Shown here piece after piece: positions 30,154 through 40,155 of a DNA stretch of 64,000 nucleotides (position 1 is its first letter; each line of letters begins with the position of its first letter). Under the pieces are notes generated by a model, which saw only the letters and a program-made list of their open reading frames with translations, did not search any database and was not told where the DNA came from. Source of the stretch: Saccharomycopsis crataegensis (Eukaryota > Ascomycota > Saccharomycetes > Ascoideales > Saccharomycopsidaceae). Where the stretch lies: assembly GCF_037102585.1 (NCBI RefSeq), contig NW_027043838.1:1488001-1552000 (forward strand), given 5' to 3'. Both the position numbers and the translations under genes were made by a program.

Positions 30154-31588
30154 TTGTGATTGTGAATAATGTAATAATATTGGTACTTTCTAGTAATTTA
30201 TATGTCTATATTTATAATGCTTTTTGTTCAGATCCACCAGATATTAATATTGTAACGAAGAACAATCAAAAAACGGACTTTAAAGTTCTGGGGAAAAAAA
30301 AAAAAAAAAAAAAAAGAAAGAATTCAGGTGACGTAATTCTATCGGCCATCAGGAATGGGGATGGTATTAGCTAATATCTTGACTATATCGTCTTGATAAG
30401 GTGGTATTTCTGATTATATAAAGCGTATTATATTTCGATAATCTGAGAGATCCTTGAATTGTTGTTGTACTATAGAATAGAATGCACAAATGAAAACATC
30501 CTTGACAAATAAGTATCCAGGATGCGTGAAACACTAATAAAGTCACTGGTGATAATTGTTAGAAAAATAACTTAATCTCCTCCTTCTCAACATTATCTAC
30601 CTTTTTTTTTTTTGGAACTCCACGTCACAGCAATGCTCTCATAACATTTATAATCATACTTTGAGTGCTTGGTTGAACTTAGGGTTCTGCTACTGGGTGA
30701 TTTCTCAGTTTAATTCTAAGTTACGTCTTACGCAAAGTACTGGTTCTGTTATTGTGCTTTATGGATAGTTTGAATTATGTTAGTCTTCAGAAATGTGTGT
30801 AGCTAATGTCTCATTTCGTGATCTTTCCTATAAATACTTGTGTTGTGTAAATGGCTAACCATAATAATAAAAAGTTCGATATTGTAATTTTGAAGTGGAC
30901 TATTTGCATCACTGTAGAGTTTGTGTTTTTCTTTTTCTTTTTTTCTATTTATGAAACAAATATACGTGAAACAACCACAACCATCGTCAATTTAATAAGG
31001 GTGTGAATCGTATTTTATTGTAGTGTATCCAACACGATAATACAAAGTCGCGACTCTATTTGATAGATATTCCACTCATGCTGCTAGAATGGGACGATCA
31101 TCAATGAGAAAATTAAATCTAACAACATTAAGAACCAAAACAATTACTATTCATTTATTGACCATTGCTCATCCCATTCTTTTTGTTGTTGTTGTTGTTG
31201 TTTTAGCTGCTGCACCACACGTATTTATCTACTTATCCGGTCTACTGAGACAGAATTGATCACCAGCCAAATACCTCTTCAAGCGGGATTTTGCCAGATT
31301 TATTTGCTAGTCGAAGTGCAGGGTTCTCCCTGACCAACAGGTGCGTTCCAGCACATTTCACCGACCCCCGTCTACTCATCATGCATCACACTATCTCGTG
31401 AATAGCCAGCCTGCAAATCCTGTCAACCTCCAATAAATACTCGAAGCTTTTCCTTGTATATAAAAAAGGCTAAAAAAAAAAGAAAAATTTTGTTTAGTCT
31501 GCCTTCAGTTAACCTTTTCATTGGTATTAGCTACTAAAGATATACACGTTCTGAAGAAGTAAAAGAAAAGTGAAGGAAGATACTCAAG
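30154..31588. other. 1.4 kb divergent promoter between RBK1 and a membrane-protein gene
   Basis: Contains an A-run at 30294-30315, a (TTG)n stretch at about 31182-31202 and a TATATAAAA at 31457-31465, about 125 bases before the downstream ATG. No coding frame or RNA gene is supported. Confidence 0.45.
31457..31465 (+). promoter_or_regulatory. TATA box candidate for the four-span membrane protein
   Basis: TATATAAAA about 125 bases upstream of the ATG at 31589, at the distance usual for TATA-dependent yeast promoters. Confidence 0.5.
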
Positions 31589-32737
31589 ATGTCTATGCCT
31601 GGGTCAGCCATTAGAGGGCCTCAACAAGAAGATAATATTGCCCTCAAAACTGGAGCTTCTACGCCTCTTCCTCAAGCCGAAAAGTTGAAGCTGTCTGCCC
31701 GCTCAAGGAAGTCTTATCAATTATCAGGACAACCTCCAATCGATAAACCACCTCGCGACCTTTTCAACCGTGTCACGTCATTTGTGGACGAGAAAATGGG
31801 ACAAATCCCTAGTCCAATGGAGCTCCATCGTCCATCAGAACCTTCTTATCATGAAAATAATCGTTTCCACAATGTCAAACTAATGCTCATCAATAAAGTT
31901 CTCGAATACCCTTTTTTCGAAACCCCGATATTTTTCATCAGCCTCTTTGGTATTCCAGAAAATGCGTTCACTCTTGGATCTTTTCTTCAACTTTTCCAAA
32001 TGGCCATTCAAATCGCCACTATCTGCTTGTGTGCTCAATCACTTAAAAATGACGATTATGAAATCCAACACAGAATCTGGGCTTTCCTCATTGCTCAATC
32101 GTCAATTATTTTGGCAGTGGCTACCCTTTTCACCTTCCGTGTACTTCGCTTGGGAAATAATGGTGCCGTTTTATACAGTCTCGTCAGTGCTTGCCTCGCG
32201 TTTGCTGCGTTTGGTGTGGCCCTTGGGATCCTTATGCCAACCGAATGTACCAATGAAGTTATGTACTGTCGTATGAGACGTGCCACTACTGGTCTTGTGT
32301 CTCTTAGTGCTTTCCTTTGGCTCATGGAACTTGTGATCTTTATTACTATTGTCTATGTGGCTCGTCTTAACATCATCCCAGATCCAAACGATGGGATGTA
32401 TGAAGGGTTCGTTATTCCATTCAGTGCTGGAAATGAAACTTATCCTCCAAAGGGCGATGATCACCGTTTCAGTGGCTCTGTTTACCCTCAAAGCGAAATC
32501 ACTAATGTCGGTGAGCCACATCAATTTCTCAAGACTCCTGCCTCCTTGATCACTCCTCAAGCTCCAATGGAAATCGCTTCATCTCCTGAGCCTCCTGTGA
32601 TGAGAAGATTAATTATCACAGAGGCTGGTCTTGAACCAGTTCACAGTGATTCTCAATTAGAAGGTCTCAAACCAATTGTACTCTACGCTAATCCGGAACA
32701 AGCTTCTACTGAAGAAGCGGCTGAACCCCAGCTTTAA
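31589..32737 (+). CDS. Unrecognised four-span membrane protein (MARVEL-like layout)
   Basis: A 382-residue protein with a polar N-terminus of about 110 residues, four membrane helices (about 126-149, 163-183, 192-215, 233-257) and a polar C-terminal tail of 125 residues. Two cysteines in the 3-4 loop (ECTNEVMYC, residues 220 and 227) could form a disulphide. The layout resembles MARVEL-domain or claudin-like fungal plasma-membrane proteins, but I cannot name a family. The N-terminal segment has a possible phosphorylated basic stretch (SARSRKSY). Codon use leans to CTT, CTC and CGT, unlike the TTG/AGA bias of ASN1 or PSA1. A strong TATA box suggests regulated expression. Confidence 0.75.
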   Translation: MSMPGSAIRGPQQEDNIALKTGASTPLPQAEKLKLSARSRKSYQLSGQPPIDKPPRDLFNRVTSFVDEKMGQIPSPMELHRPSEPSYHENNRFHNVKLMLINKVLEYPFFETPIFFISLFGIPENAFTLGSFLQLFQMAIQIATICLCAQSLKNDDYEIQHRIWAFLIAQSSIILAVATLFTFRVLRLGNNGAVLYSLVSACLAFAAFGVALGILMPTECTNEVMYCRMRRATTGLVSLSAFLWLMELVIFITIVYVARLNIIPDPNDGMYEGFVIPFSAGNETYPPKGDDHRFSGSVYPQSEITNVGEPHQFLKTPASLITPQAPMEIASSPEPPVMRRLIITEAGLEPVHSDSQLEGLKPIVLYANPEQASTEEAAEPQL

Positions 32738-33634
32738 ATCTAATATGTTTCATTAATCATTTCGTCATAAATATTTCCTTTTGCTCTGTTGTTTTGTCAG
32801 CTCATTTCCTTTTTATTCTATTTTTCTTAATCATATCCATATATACTAGCAGATGTGTTTATACTCCTCGCCATTACATTGCATTTCCATTTTCCCAATT
32901 AGTTCCAATTACCCAGTTAATATAAACAAAAAACAGTATGGCTTCTTTGATTATAAAACATTGTAATTGTTTTTTTAAGATTTCAACGCAGTAGTAGATT
33001 GGGTATTCAAAAAGTAGAAAAAAAAAAAAAATGAAAAATTTGGTTTGTGAATATCTAAAGAACCTTAGAAATATGGAACAGACCTTCTTAGCACATTTCT
33101 TGGGTATATCTCTCAGAGGTACAAGAAAAATTGACACTAGCATTATTTCTTCAGTATCACCTGAGTCAAAAGATACTAGAGAATTAATTATACCCCGCTG
33201 ATATGGCATATTATGGCCAACGGTATGTTATTATGAAAAAAAAAAAAGTTAATAAGCTGTTCCGTATCAATGCACTTCTAGGAGCAGCAAAACTTTTGAC
33301 GTTAATCTCTTATTGTAGATTTAATCGCATTACTAAATTATATTATACCGCATTTAAATATATTTCTATTCTTATTATTATTATTCTTCTGCGAATACTA
33401 AACTCAAATACATCACAGTTTCTGGGTGTTAAAATTGTCTGTCTCTTTTGATTAGCCGCCTCTTTACAAGAAATGTTTCTTTCAAGCCTGCAGGTTTTGT
33501 GGCAAACCATCTAAATAATTATATATTTTCAAAGGGAAAAAAAAAAAAAGAAAATTCTCATTCTCATTCTCATCTTCAAAACTTAGTATAAGTGATTTTC
33601 CTCTATCCCGTATTTGGAGAAATAACTGAATACA
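32738..33634. other. Intergenic, AT-rich
   Basis: 900 bases with A- and T-runs (33017-33030, 33235-33247, 33537-33550). Frames at 32874-33209 and 33203-33451 are low-complexity and unsupported. A short CATTCTCATTCTCAT repeat occurs just after 33550. Confidence 0.4.
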
Positions 33635-34888
33635 ATGGTAATCCTTTTGTTCCTCGTTTGTTATATATGGTGTGTTACCGCCGTTGAAGAAAATCTTGAA
33701 TTGCTTCATTCCAAAATTAAGGTCCACTATAATCAAGTAATTACTAATGATATCGAAGCAAGCTTCACAAATGAAAGGAAATCTATGTCTTCCACAAGAT
33801 CTATTATTCTTTCTGAAAACTATCTTTCAGATCCTGATCAACTTATCACGCTTGGTCTATCTGGACTCATTAAAAGTTCATATTCAATTAGTGTCCTAAT
33901 GCCACCAAATAGCACCCAAACCACAAGTTACTTGGTTCCATCTGGATCCCAGCTCTTAATGGTGTTTTATATAGATAATGGCTTCGTCACTGAAATTGAT
34001 GATACTGAACCTTTCACACCTCTTTGTATTGCAAAGTATTCTTGGCTTCAAGAGGTCTTCGCGGTTATTCCTTACGATTACATTGAAACTAATTTTGATG
34101 TTGATGCGGCTGAAATCATTTCCCAATTAGATAGCAGTGCTCCTGAAAGTTTGCATGCAAATATGAACTTAGACAGTATGCCTTATTTTGTAATGGCGTT
34201 CAAGACTGAGGCTCCCTCACCAATTTTCAATCACACTCAAATGGAAAGAAATAATTCTTACATGTTTAAAGAATATAATGACAGTAGAACATACCTTGAC
34301 ATGATAGCAAGTCAATGGACTGATAGATTCGGCATTGACTCGTTTGCACGTACCAATTATTGCATCATAAATGAAACCCAAGGGAATTGCTTAAACATAG
34401 ATGAGATAGATGGAACTATCAACGTTTCTCCTTTTGAAATCGAAAATACCAGAAAAAAGAGAACCGTGAAAGATGAGAAATTTGATTTGCAAAAAATGAA
34501 TATTGAAATTCAGAAATTGAAAGATATTGATATAAATCAAATGGTGGATGGTGATGAAAAGATCATGAATATTGTAGAACCTGGATTAGAAAATAACCAG
34601 TTTGCAAAAAGGTCAAGAGTAAAAAAGGCATTGAAACCAGAATCTCAAGATTTAAAAGAGCTTAGAGAAAGTCTACTTTACTCAAAAGAGACAATTGCAA
34701 GTATTTTCAATTCTTTGAAAAAAATGACTACTGAAAATCTTAGTGAAAGTACTCGACAAAACCTCACCAACTTTGGCAAGAAGGTAGGGGATTTATTGGC
34801 AACTGGGGAATTTAAATTATCCATTCAGGTAAACAATGACAGCAAGGGAATGGAATCCAAAACATATTCCCATGAATTGAACATTTAG
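33635..34888 (+). CDS. Unrecognised secreted protein with dibasic processing sites
   Basis: A 417-residue protein starting with a signal peptide (MVILLFLVCYIWCVTAV, residues 1-17). There is no further membrane segment and no GPI-type hydrophobic tail, so it should be secreted or lumenal. At least six N-glycosylation sequons are visible (NST at 92, NHT near 199, NNS, NDS, NET, NLT). Three cysteines (131, 243, 252) lie in the central region. RKKR at 273-276 and KR at 325-326 are Kex2-like sites separating a folded-looking N-terminal part (YLVPSGSQLLMVFYIDNG) from a Lys/Glu-rich helical C-terminus. I do not recognise the family. Confidence 0.72.
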   Translation: MVILLFLVCYIWCVTAVEENLELLHSKIKVHYNQVITNDIEASFTNERKSMSSTRSIILSENYLSDPDQLITLGLSGLIKSSYSISVLMPPNSTQTTSYLVPSGSQLLMVFYIDNGFVTEIDDTEPFTPLCIAKYSWLQEVFAVIPYDYIETNFDVDAAEIISQLDSSAPESLHANMNLDSMPYFVMAFKTEAPSPIFNHTQMERNNSYMFKEYNDSRTYLDMIASQWTDRFGIDSFARTNYCIINETQGNCLNIDEIDGTINVSPFEIENTRKKRTVKDEKFDLQKMNIEIQKLKDIDINQMVDGDEKIMNIVEPGLENNQFAKRSRVKKALKPESQDLKELRESLLYSKETIASIFNSLKKMTTENLSESTRQNLTNFGKKVGDLLATGEFKLSIQVNNDSKGMESKTYSHELNI

Positions 34889-35498
34889 ACTAGTTTATTA
34901 TTCAAATTATTTTCATATGAATAAATACTGAACAAGAGGTTTCCTAGCAAATGACTTTCAGCAACCCCGTTATTTCTATTACGTGTTTCAATTCTATTTG
35001 AGTTCCACAAGATATTTCATTCTATAGATTATTATAACTTTTTCTTATTAACTAAATTATTGATTATTGGGGACTTCATCTTCCTATCTTATTGTGGAAG
35101 TGATAAACAGTACAGGTTATCCAAAAAACTAGAAATATCAGTAATAATTGACAGTACGGTATGCATTTCCGGCATAAACTATCATAACGTCAACTGATTC
35201 TCAATCATGATATTAATAACCAAGAATTCACTACGCTATTTCATTGGATAGCACTTCTTCTTATCTAAGCCAGCAGCCCACACCTAATAAATTATAACAT
35301 TGAAGATAGTAGTATGTTCCCACTATCGCGTCTTACCATATCGGGTACTTTCCATCGATTCAGAAGGTTACCCGATATGCAGTGTATGCGATTTTCCTTT
35401 TTTTTTTTTTTATTTTCTCAGTGAAATTGATGATGTCTTCCCATTCAGTTGACCTATATTACAGGTTATTTCAAATAGAGAAATAAACATTTGAAACC
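34889..35498. other. GUS1 promoter region
   Basis: AT-rich, with a striking inverted repeat at 35337-35379 and a T-run at 35399-35411. No coding frame is supported. Confidence 0.45.
35337..35379. promoter_or_regulatory. 11-bp inverted repeat CATATCGGGTA/TACCCGATATG upstream of GUS1
   Basis: CATATCGGGTA (35337-35347) and TACCCGATATG (35369-35379) are perfect reverse complements separated by 21 bases. The right arm with its preceding T contains TTACCCG, the Reb1-type core. It sits about 120 bases before the GUS1 ATG, a usual place for a general regulatory factor. Confidence 0.55.
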
Positions 35499-37655
35499 AT
35501 GTCAAAATTGATTATTGCCGGCAAAGGCCAACCGCTCGCTTACGGTGCCCTTATTGCTGCATCTCTTGTGAACAACGCTCATAAAGACGCTATTGCTGTT
35601 GAATATGTTGACGAAAAGTCTGCTTCTAAACAATCTAAAGATGCCAATGCGGTTTTGAATGATTCTACCATCGGTAGCGGTGCCATCATTGCTGCTCTTG
35701 CCTCCAAGTACCCAGATGTGTTTGGTACTGATTCAACCGAAATCACTCACTGGCTCGAATATGCCACCAAACTTACCACCAAGAATTTCAAGGAATTATC
35801 CGAAGTGTTGAAAGTTCTCGAATCCCACTTAAATTTCAGATCTTACATTGTTGGTTACGCCACCACTGCTGCTGATGTTGCTATCTGGGGTAACTTGCGT
35901 GCTAACCCAATTGTCGGATCTATCATTAAGAACAAGGTTTTCATCAATGTGTCCCGTTGGTACGGTTTGGTGGAAAGTAACGCTACCTTTAGCGGTGCTG
36001 CTGAATTGTTGACCAAATCTCTTGGGGAGTTGCGTAAGAAATCCACTGGAGGTAAGAAAGAAGGTCACAAGGCCAATTTCGACATTGATTTGCCAGGTGC
36101 TGAAATAGGTAAGGTTGTCACTCGTTTCCCACCTGAACCATCTGGATACTTGCACATTGGACATGCTAAGGCCGCTATTTTGAACCAATATTTCGCCCAA
36201 GCTTATAAAGGTAAGTTGATCATTAGATTTGACGATACCAACCCATCGAAGGAAAAGACCGAATTCGAACAATCCATCATCGAAGATTTGGAATTATTGG
36301 GGATTAAGGGTGATATGCTCACTTACTCTTCCGACTACTTCCAAACCATGTACGACTTGGCAATTAAAATGATCAAGGAAGGTAAAGCTTATTGTGACAA
36401 CACTCCTCAAGAACAAATGAGAGCCGAAAGAATGGATGGTATCAAATCTGCCAAGAGAGACGCCACTGTCGAAGAAAACTTGAGAATTTTTGAAACCGAG
36501 ATGAAGAATGCCACCGAAGTTGGTCAAACTTACTGTTTGCGTGCTAAGATCTCTTTTGATTGTCCAAACAAGGCTCTCAGAGATCCAGTTATTTACCGTT
36601 GTAACTTGACCCCACATCACAGAACCGGTACCGCTTGGAAAATGTACCCAACTTACGATTTCTGTGTTCCAATTGTTGATTCCATTGAAGGTGTCACCCA
36701 CGCTTTGCGTACCATCGAATACCGTGACCGTAACCCACAATACGAATGGATGCTCAAAGCCTTGAACTTGCGTAAGGTTCACATTTGGGATTTCGCTCGT
36801 GTCAACTTTGTTAGAACTTTGTTGTCCAAACGTAAGTTGCAATGGTTTGTCGACAAAGATTACGTCAGTGGTTGGGATGATCCTCGTTTCCCAACCGTCC
36901 GTGGTGTTAGAAGACGTGGTATGACCGTTGAAGGGTTGCGTAACTTTGTTATCTCCCAAGGTCCATCCAAGAATATCATCAACTTGGACTGGTCTTTGAT
37001 CTGGGCTGTTAACAAGAAGGTCATTGACCCAGTGGCTCCACGTTACTCTAGTGTGGTGAAGGAAAATGTTGTTACTTTCAACATTGCCGATGGTCCTGCC
37101 ACTCCAGTCATGGAAGAAAAGCCAAAGCACAAGAAGAACCCAGCTGTTGGTAAGAAGCCAGTGTACTACTACAATAAGGTTTTGATTGATCAAGCCGATG
37201 CTGAATTGATCAAGGATGGCGAAGAGCTCACTTTGATGGACTGGGGTAATGTTATTGTTGACAAGGTCCACAAGGATGCCAACGGTATCGTCACTTCTAC
37301 TGATGGTAAATTGCACTTGGAAGGTGATTTCCGTAAGACCGAAAAGAAGATCACCTGGATTGCCGATGTTCCAGAACAAGTTATGCCAATTGAAATGATT
37401 GACTTTGACCATATGATTGTCAAAGACAAATTGGAAGAAGGTGACAACTTTGAAGATTTCATCACTCCAAAATCAGAATTCCACACCTTGGGTTATGGTG
37501 ATGTCAACATCAAGAGCTTGAAGGTTGGTGATATTATTCAATTTGAAAGAAAGGGTTATTTCAGATTGGATAAGCAAGCCTCTGAAGGCAAGCCAGCTGT
37601 GTTCTTCACCATCCCAGATGGTAAGACTATCAACAGATACGGTAACAAGAAATAG
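35499..37655 (+). CDS. GUS1: Cytosolic glutamyl-tRNA synthetase
   Basis: A 718-residue class I synthetase charging tRNA-Glu. The N-terminal 190 residues form the GST-like domain that binds the Arc1 cofactor in yeast (FRSYIVGYATTAADVAIWG, VNVSRWYG-type block). The Rossmann catalytic domain begins VVTRFPPEPSGYLHIGHAKAA, with the HIGH motif near residue 218. RFDDTNPSKE, YRCNLTPHHRTG and EGVTHALRTIEYRDRN follow, and LLSKRKL near residue 441 is the KMSKS equivalent. The C-terminal anticodon-binding beta-barrel ends FTIPDGKTINRYGNKK. Archaeal/eukaryotic-type GluRS motifs and the Arc1-type N-terminus separate it from GlnRS. Codon bias is strong. Next gene: IPP1, same strand. Confidence 0.96.
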   Translation: MSKLIIAGKGQPLAYGALIAASLVNNAHKDAIAVEYVDEKSASKQSKDANAVLNDSTIGSGAIIAALASKYPDVFGTDSTEITHWLEYATKLTTKNFKELSEVLKVLESHLNFRSYIVGYATTAADVAIWGNLRANPIVGSIIKNKVFINVSRWYGLVESNATFSGAAELLTKSLGELRKKSTGGKKEGHKANFDIDLPGAEIGKVVTRFPPEPSGYLHIGHAKAAILNQYFAQAYKGKLIIRFDDTNPSKEKTEFEQSIIEDLELLGIKGDMLTYSSDYFQTMYDLAIKMIKEGKAYCDNTPQEQMRAERMDGIKSAKRDATVEENLRIFETEMKNATEVGQTYCLRAKISFDCPNKALRDPVIYRCNLTPHHRTGTAWKMYPTYDFCVPIVDSIEGVTHALRTIEYRDRNPQYEWMLKALNLRKVHIWDFARVNFVRTLLSKRKLQWFVDKDYVSGWDDPRFPTVRGVRRRGMTVEGLRNFVISQGPSKNIINLDWSLIWAVNKKVIDPVAPRYSSVVKENVVTFNIADGPATPVMEEKPKHKKNPAVGKKPVYYYNKVLIDQADAELIKDGEELTLMDWGNVIVDKVHKDANGIVTSTDGKLHLEGDFRKTEKKITWIADVPEQVMPIEMIDFDHMIVKDKLEEGDNFEDFITPKSEFHTLGYGDVNIKSLKVGDIIQFERKGYFRLDKQASEGKPAVFFTIPDGKTINRYGNKK

Positions 37656-37699
37656 ATTATCTTATGTAGTTTTTAGATCTAAATGAAATGATTTCCCAT

Positions 37700-37700
37700 A

Positions 37701-37731
<31 letters not shown>

Positions 37732-37737
37732 ATTATT
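37700..37737. repeat. (TTA)n microsatellite in the GUS1 3' flank
   Basis: About ten TTA/TAT units follow the GUS1 stop and precede the IPP1 promoter. Confidence 0.7.
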
Positions 37738-37951
37738 CTTGTTGTGTTATTATGTAACATCATGTATCGTAGCGCATACATCGCGAGGGGGAGGACCAAC
37801 AAACTCTAATTTTTTTTCTACGGTTACGCACCGATGGCGGGGCACCACGACTTTCTTTCCAGATTTTTCTGTTTTGTTGGAGGTTTTTCCATTCTTTCTT
37901 CTCTTTCCCTCCAGACCTACAGTTGCTCAGCAATACAAACATATACACACA

Positions 37952-38815
37952 ATGGTCTACTCTGTTCACCAAATCGGTGCTAAAAACACCTTGGAATACA
38001 AGACTTACATTGCCAAGGATGGTAAGGTCGTCTCCCCATTCCACGACATTCCTCTTTATGCTGATGAATCCAAGAAGATCCTCAACATGATTGTGGAAAT
38101 TCCACGTTGGACTAACGCTAAGATGGAAATCTGCAAAGAACAAACTCTTAACCCAATCATCCAAGACACCAAGAAGGGTAAGTTGAGATTTGTCAGAAAC
38201 TGTTTCCCTCACCACGGTTACATCCACAACTACGGTGCTTTCCCACAAACCTGGGAAGACCCAAACACCGCTCACCCTGAAACCAAGGCCAACGGTGATG
38301 ACGATCCTTTGGATGTTTGTGAAATTGGTGAAACCGTTGGTTACACTGGTCAAGTCAAGCAAGTCAAGGTTCTTGGTATCATGGCTTTGTTGGACGAAGG
38401 TGAAACCGACTGGAAGGTCATCGTCATTGACGTCAACGACCCATTGGCTCCAAAATTGAACGACATCGAAGATGTTGAAAGACACTTGCCAGGTTTGTTG
38501 CGTGCCACTAACGAATGGTTCCGTATCTACAAAATCCCAGATGGTAAGCCAGAAAACCAATTTGCTTTCACTGGTGAATGCAAGAACAAGAAGTACGCTG
38601 AAGAAATCATTGCCGAATGTAACGAATCCTGGAACAAGTTGATTGGTGGTAAGATCGAACCAAAGGAAATCCAATTGACCAACACCACTTTGGCCAACAC
38701 TGAAAGCTACTCTGCTGAAGCTGCTTTTGCTGTCCCACCAGCTGATCCAAAGCAAGATGCCCCAATCGATGCCTCTATTGACAAGTGGTTTTTCATTTCT
38801 GGTGCTAGCGCCTAA
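37952..38815 (+). CDS. IPP1: Cytosolic inorganic pyrophosphatase
   Basis: A 287-residue family I soluble pyrophosphatase hydrolysing pyrophosphate and driving biosynthetic reactions. The start [17 protein letters not shown] matches the yeast enzyme; the longer upstream frame is not coding. Conserved blocks include [21 protein letters not shown], the signature [13 protein letters not shown] with the metal-binding Asp residues (about residues 115-121), GILALLDEGE-type [29 protein letters not shown] and the ending DKWFFISG. Length equals S. cerevisiae Ipp1. Codon bias is very strong with no CTG. It is 296 bases downstream of GUS1 and convergent with TRP1. Confidence 0.98.
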   Translation: MVYSVHQIGAKNTLEYKTYIAKDGKVVSPFHDIPLYADESKKILNMIVEIPRWTNAKMEICKEQTLNPIIQDTKKGKLRFVRNCFPHHGYIHNYGAFPQTWEDPNTAHPETKANGDDDPLDVCEIGETVGYTGQVKQVKVLGIMALLDEGETDWKVIVIDVNDPLAPKLNDIEDVERHLPGLLRATNEWFRIYKIPDGKPENQFAFTGECKNKKYAEEIIAECNESWNKLIGGKIEPKEIQLTNTTLANTESYSAEAAFAVPPADPKQDAPIDASIDKWFFISGASA

Positions 38816-39059
38816 GCGGGTCAAAAAAAAACAACAACAACAATAGTAACAACAATTTCTTAATAAAGCAAATTGTATTCAGATTTTGAGTTGACCAGTT
38901 TATATAATCATGTATTAAAATTTTTCGTTTAAAATAACATGACACCTTTTATTAAATTTTACAACCTTTGATTTTACCTGTAGATTTATCATTACATACA
39001 TTGAAAAAAGAAAAGGAAAAAAGAAACGAACAAACAAACAAACTATCTATTGGTATTAA

Positions 39060-39812
39060 TCATTCTCTGACTTGTCTAATGAACTGTTCAATTTTCACAT
39101 TGTCCTTTCTTTTAGCGGTTTCAATACCACTACTAACATCAACACCAATCACCCCATTGACCCTTTTTGCCAACGCCACATTGTCTGGCGCCAATCCCCC
39201 GGCCAACATGAATTTTATCGTCCCATTCGCATTGATTTTATCAATCAGTTCCCAATCTAAGGTTGTCCCTTCACCTCCAACAGCGCTGTCCAATAACACA
39301 AGCAAGTGTTGACCATTGACACAAATTTCATTGGTAAGTTTTTCAGAATCCTGGAGGTCTTGTACGAGGTATCGAGAAATAACGGGGATCCCCAATTTTT
39401 TGAGTTCTTTAACGTATTCAAGCTTATTTTCTGACCCGTGAAGCTGCACAATATCCAAATTGGTGGCGTTCACTGCATCAACGATCTCTGGTATTGATTG
39501 GTTTTGGAACACCCCAACTAAAAAAGGTCCATTATTTGCCAATTGTTCCTGTACCTTGGTGAAATATTCAGCACCAGAAGACGCAACATCACCAGAAAGC
39601 ACAGACTGGAAGAATTCAGTTTTATTGAAATCAGGGTTTTTAACAAGTCTAGCATCGTGGCATCGTTGGGAGATGTCTTTGGCTACTTGGTGATGGACGG
39701 TTCGACTTCTACCAGGAACGAAAATTGCTCCTAGAAGATCTGCACCATTATCAATAGCACACTGGGCAGCGTCGATGGTCTGGAGACCGCAAGTTTTAGC
39801 AAGAATCACCAT
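39060..39812 (-). CDS. TRP1: Phosphoribosylanthranilate isomerase
   Basis: A 250-residue TIM-barrel enzyme catalysing the third dedicated step of tryptophan synthesis. The catalytic Cys lies in the first strand (MVILAKTCGLQT), followed by GADLLGAIFVPGRSRTV, FLVGVFQNQSIPEI, LDIVQLHGSEN, LLVLLDSAVGGEGTTLDWELI and FMLAGGLAPDNV, ending GVDVSSGIETAKRKD. All are standard TRP1 motifs; the Asp of LLDSAVGG is the general acid. It is a monofunctional enzyme, as in yeasts. The CTG codon in LDWE-CTG-ID falls where S. cerevisiae has Ser. It is divergent from UBA3 across a 343-base promoter. Confidence 0.97.
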   Translation of the reverse strand: MVILAKTCGLQTIDAAQCAIDNGADLLGAIFVPGRSRTVHHQVAKDISQRCHDARLVKNPDFNKTEFFQSVLSGDVASSGAEYFTKVQEQLANNGPFLVGVFQNQSIPEIVDAVNATNLDIVQLHGSENKLEYVKELKKLGIPVISRYLVQDLQDSEKLTNEICVNGQHLLVLLDSAVGGEGTTLDWELIDKINANGTIKFMLAGGLAPDNVALAKRVNGVIGVDVSSGIETAKRKDNVKIEQFIRQVRE

Positions 39813-40155
39813 GTTTTTATCTGATATATTATTAAATTTTTTATTTTTTATTATATCAATGAAGACTTAATTAACAAAGAAAGAATCAAACGAAAGAAAA
39901 AAAAAAAAAGGGTTTTGTAGTCATCGGGGGTGCACCACCCGGAACAATTATATAAGCTGTAAAAAAACAGCCAGGAAAAAAGTGACATCAGACAGGAATT
40001 TAATAACAATTTGCAATCACATTATTGTATTCGTTCCATTTATTTTCATTATCTATTTTCTGGGGGGTATATTTCAAACTCATTCAGAGATATTCCTGGA
40101 TTGTCCATTTTTCATATTCCATTTTTCTCTGTTTTGATCGAAAATAATATCATAA
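39813..40155. other. Divergent TRP1/UBA3 promoter
   Basis: 343 bases with an A-run at 39899-39910 and a GC-rich segment GGGGGTGCACCACCC around 39926-39940 that is partly self-complementary. No perfect Gcn4 consensus was seen. Confidence 0.45.

Noticed and set aside
37739-37951. Upstream extension of inorganic pyrophosphatase
   Set aside because: Homology begins at the ATG at 37952; the extension looks like promoter and leader sequence.
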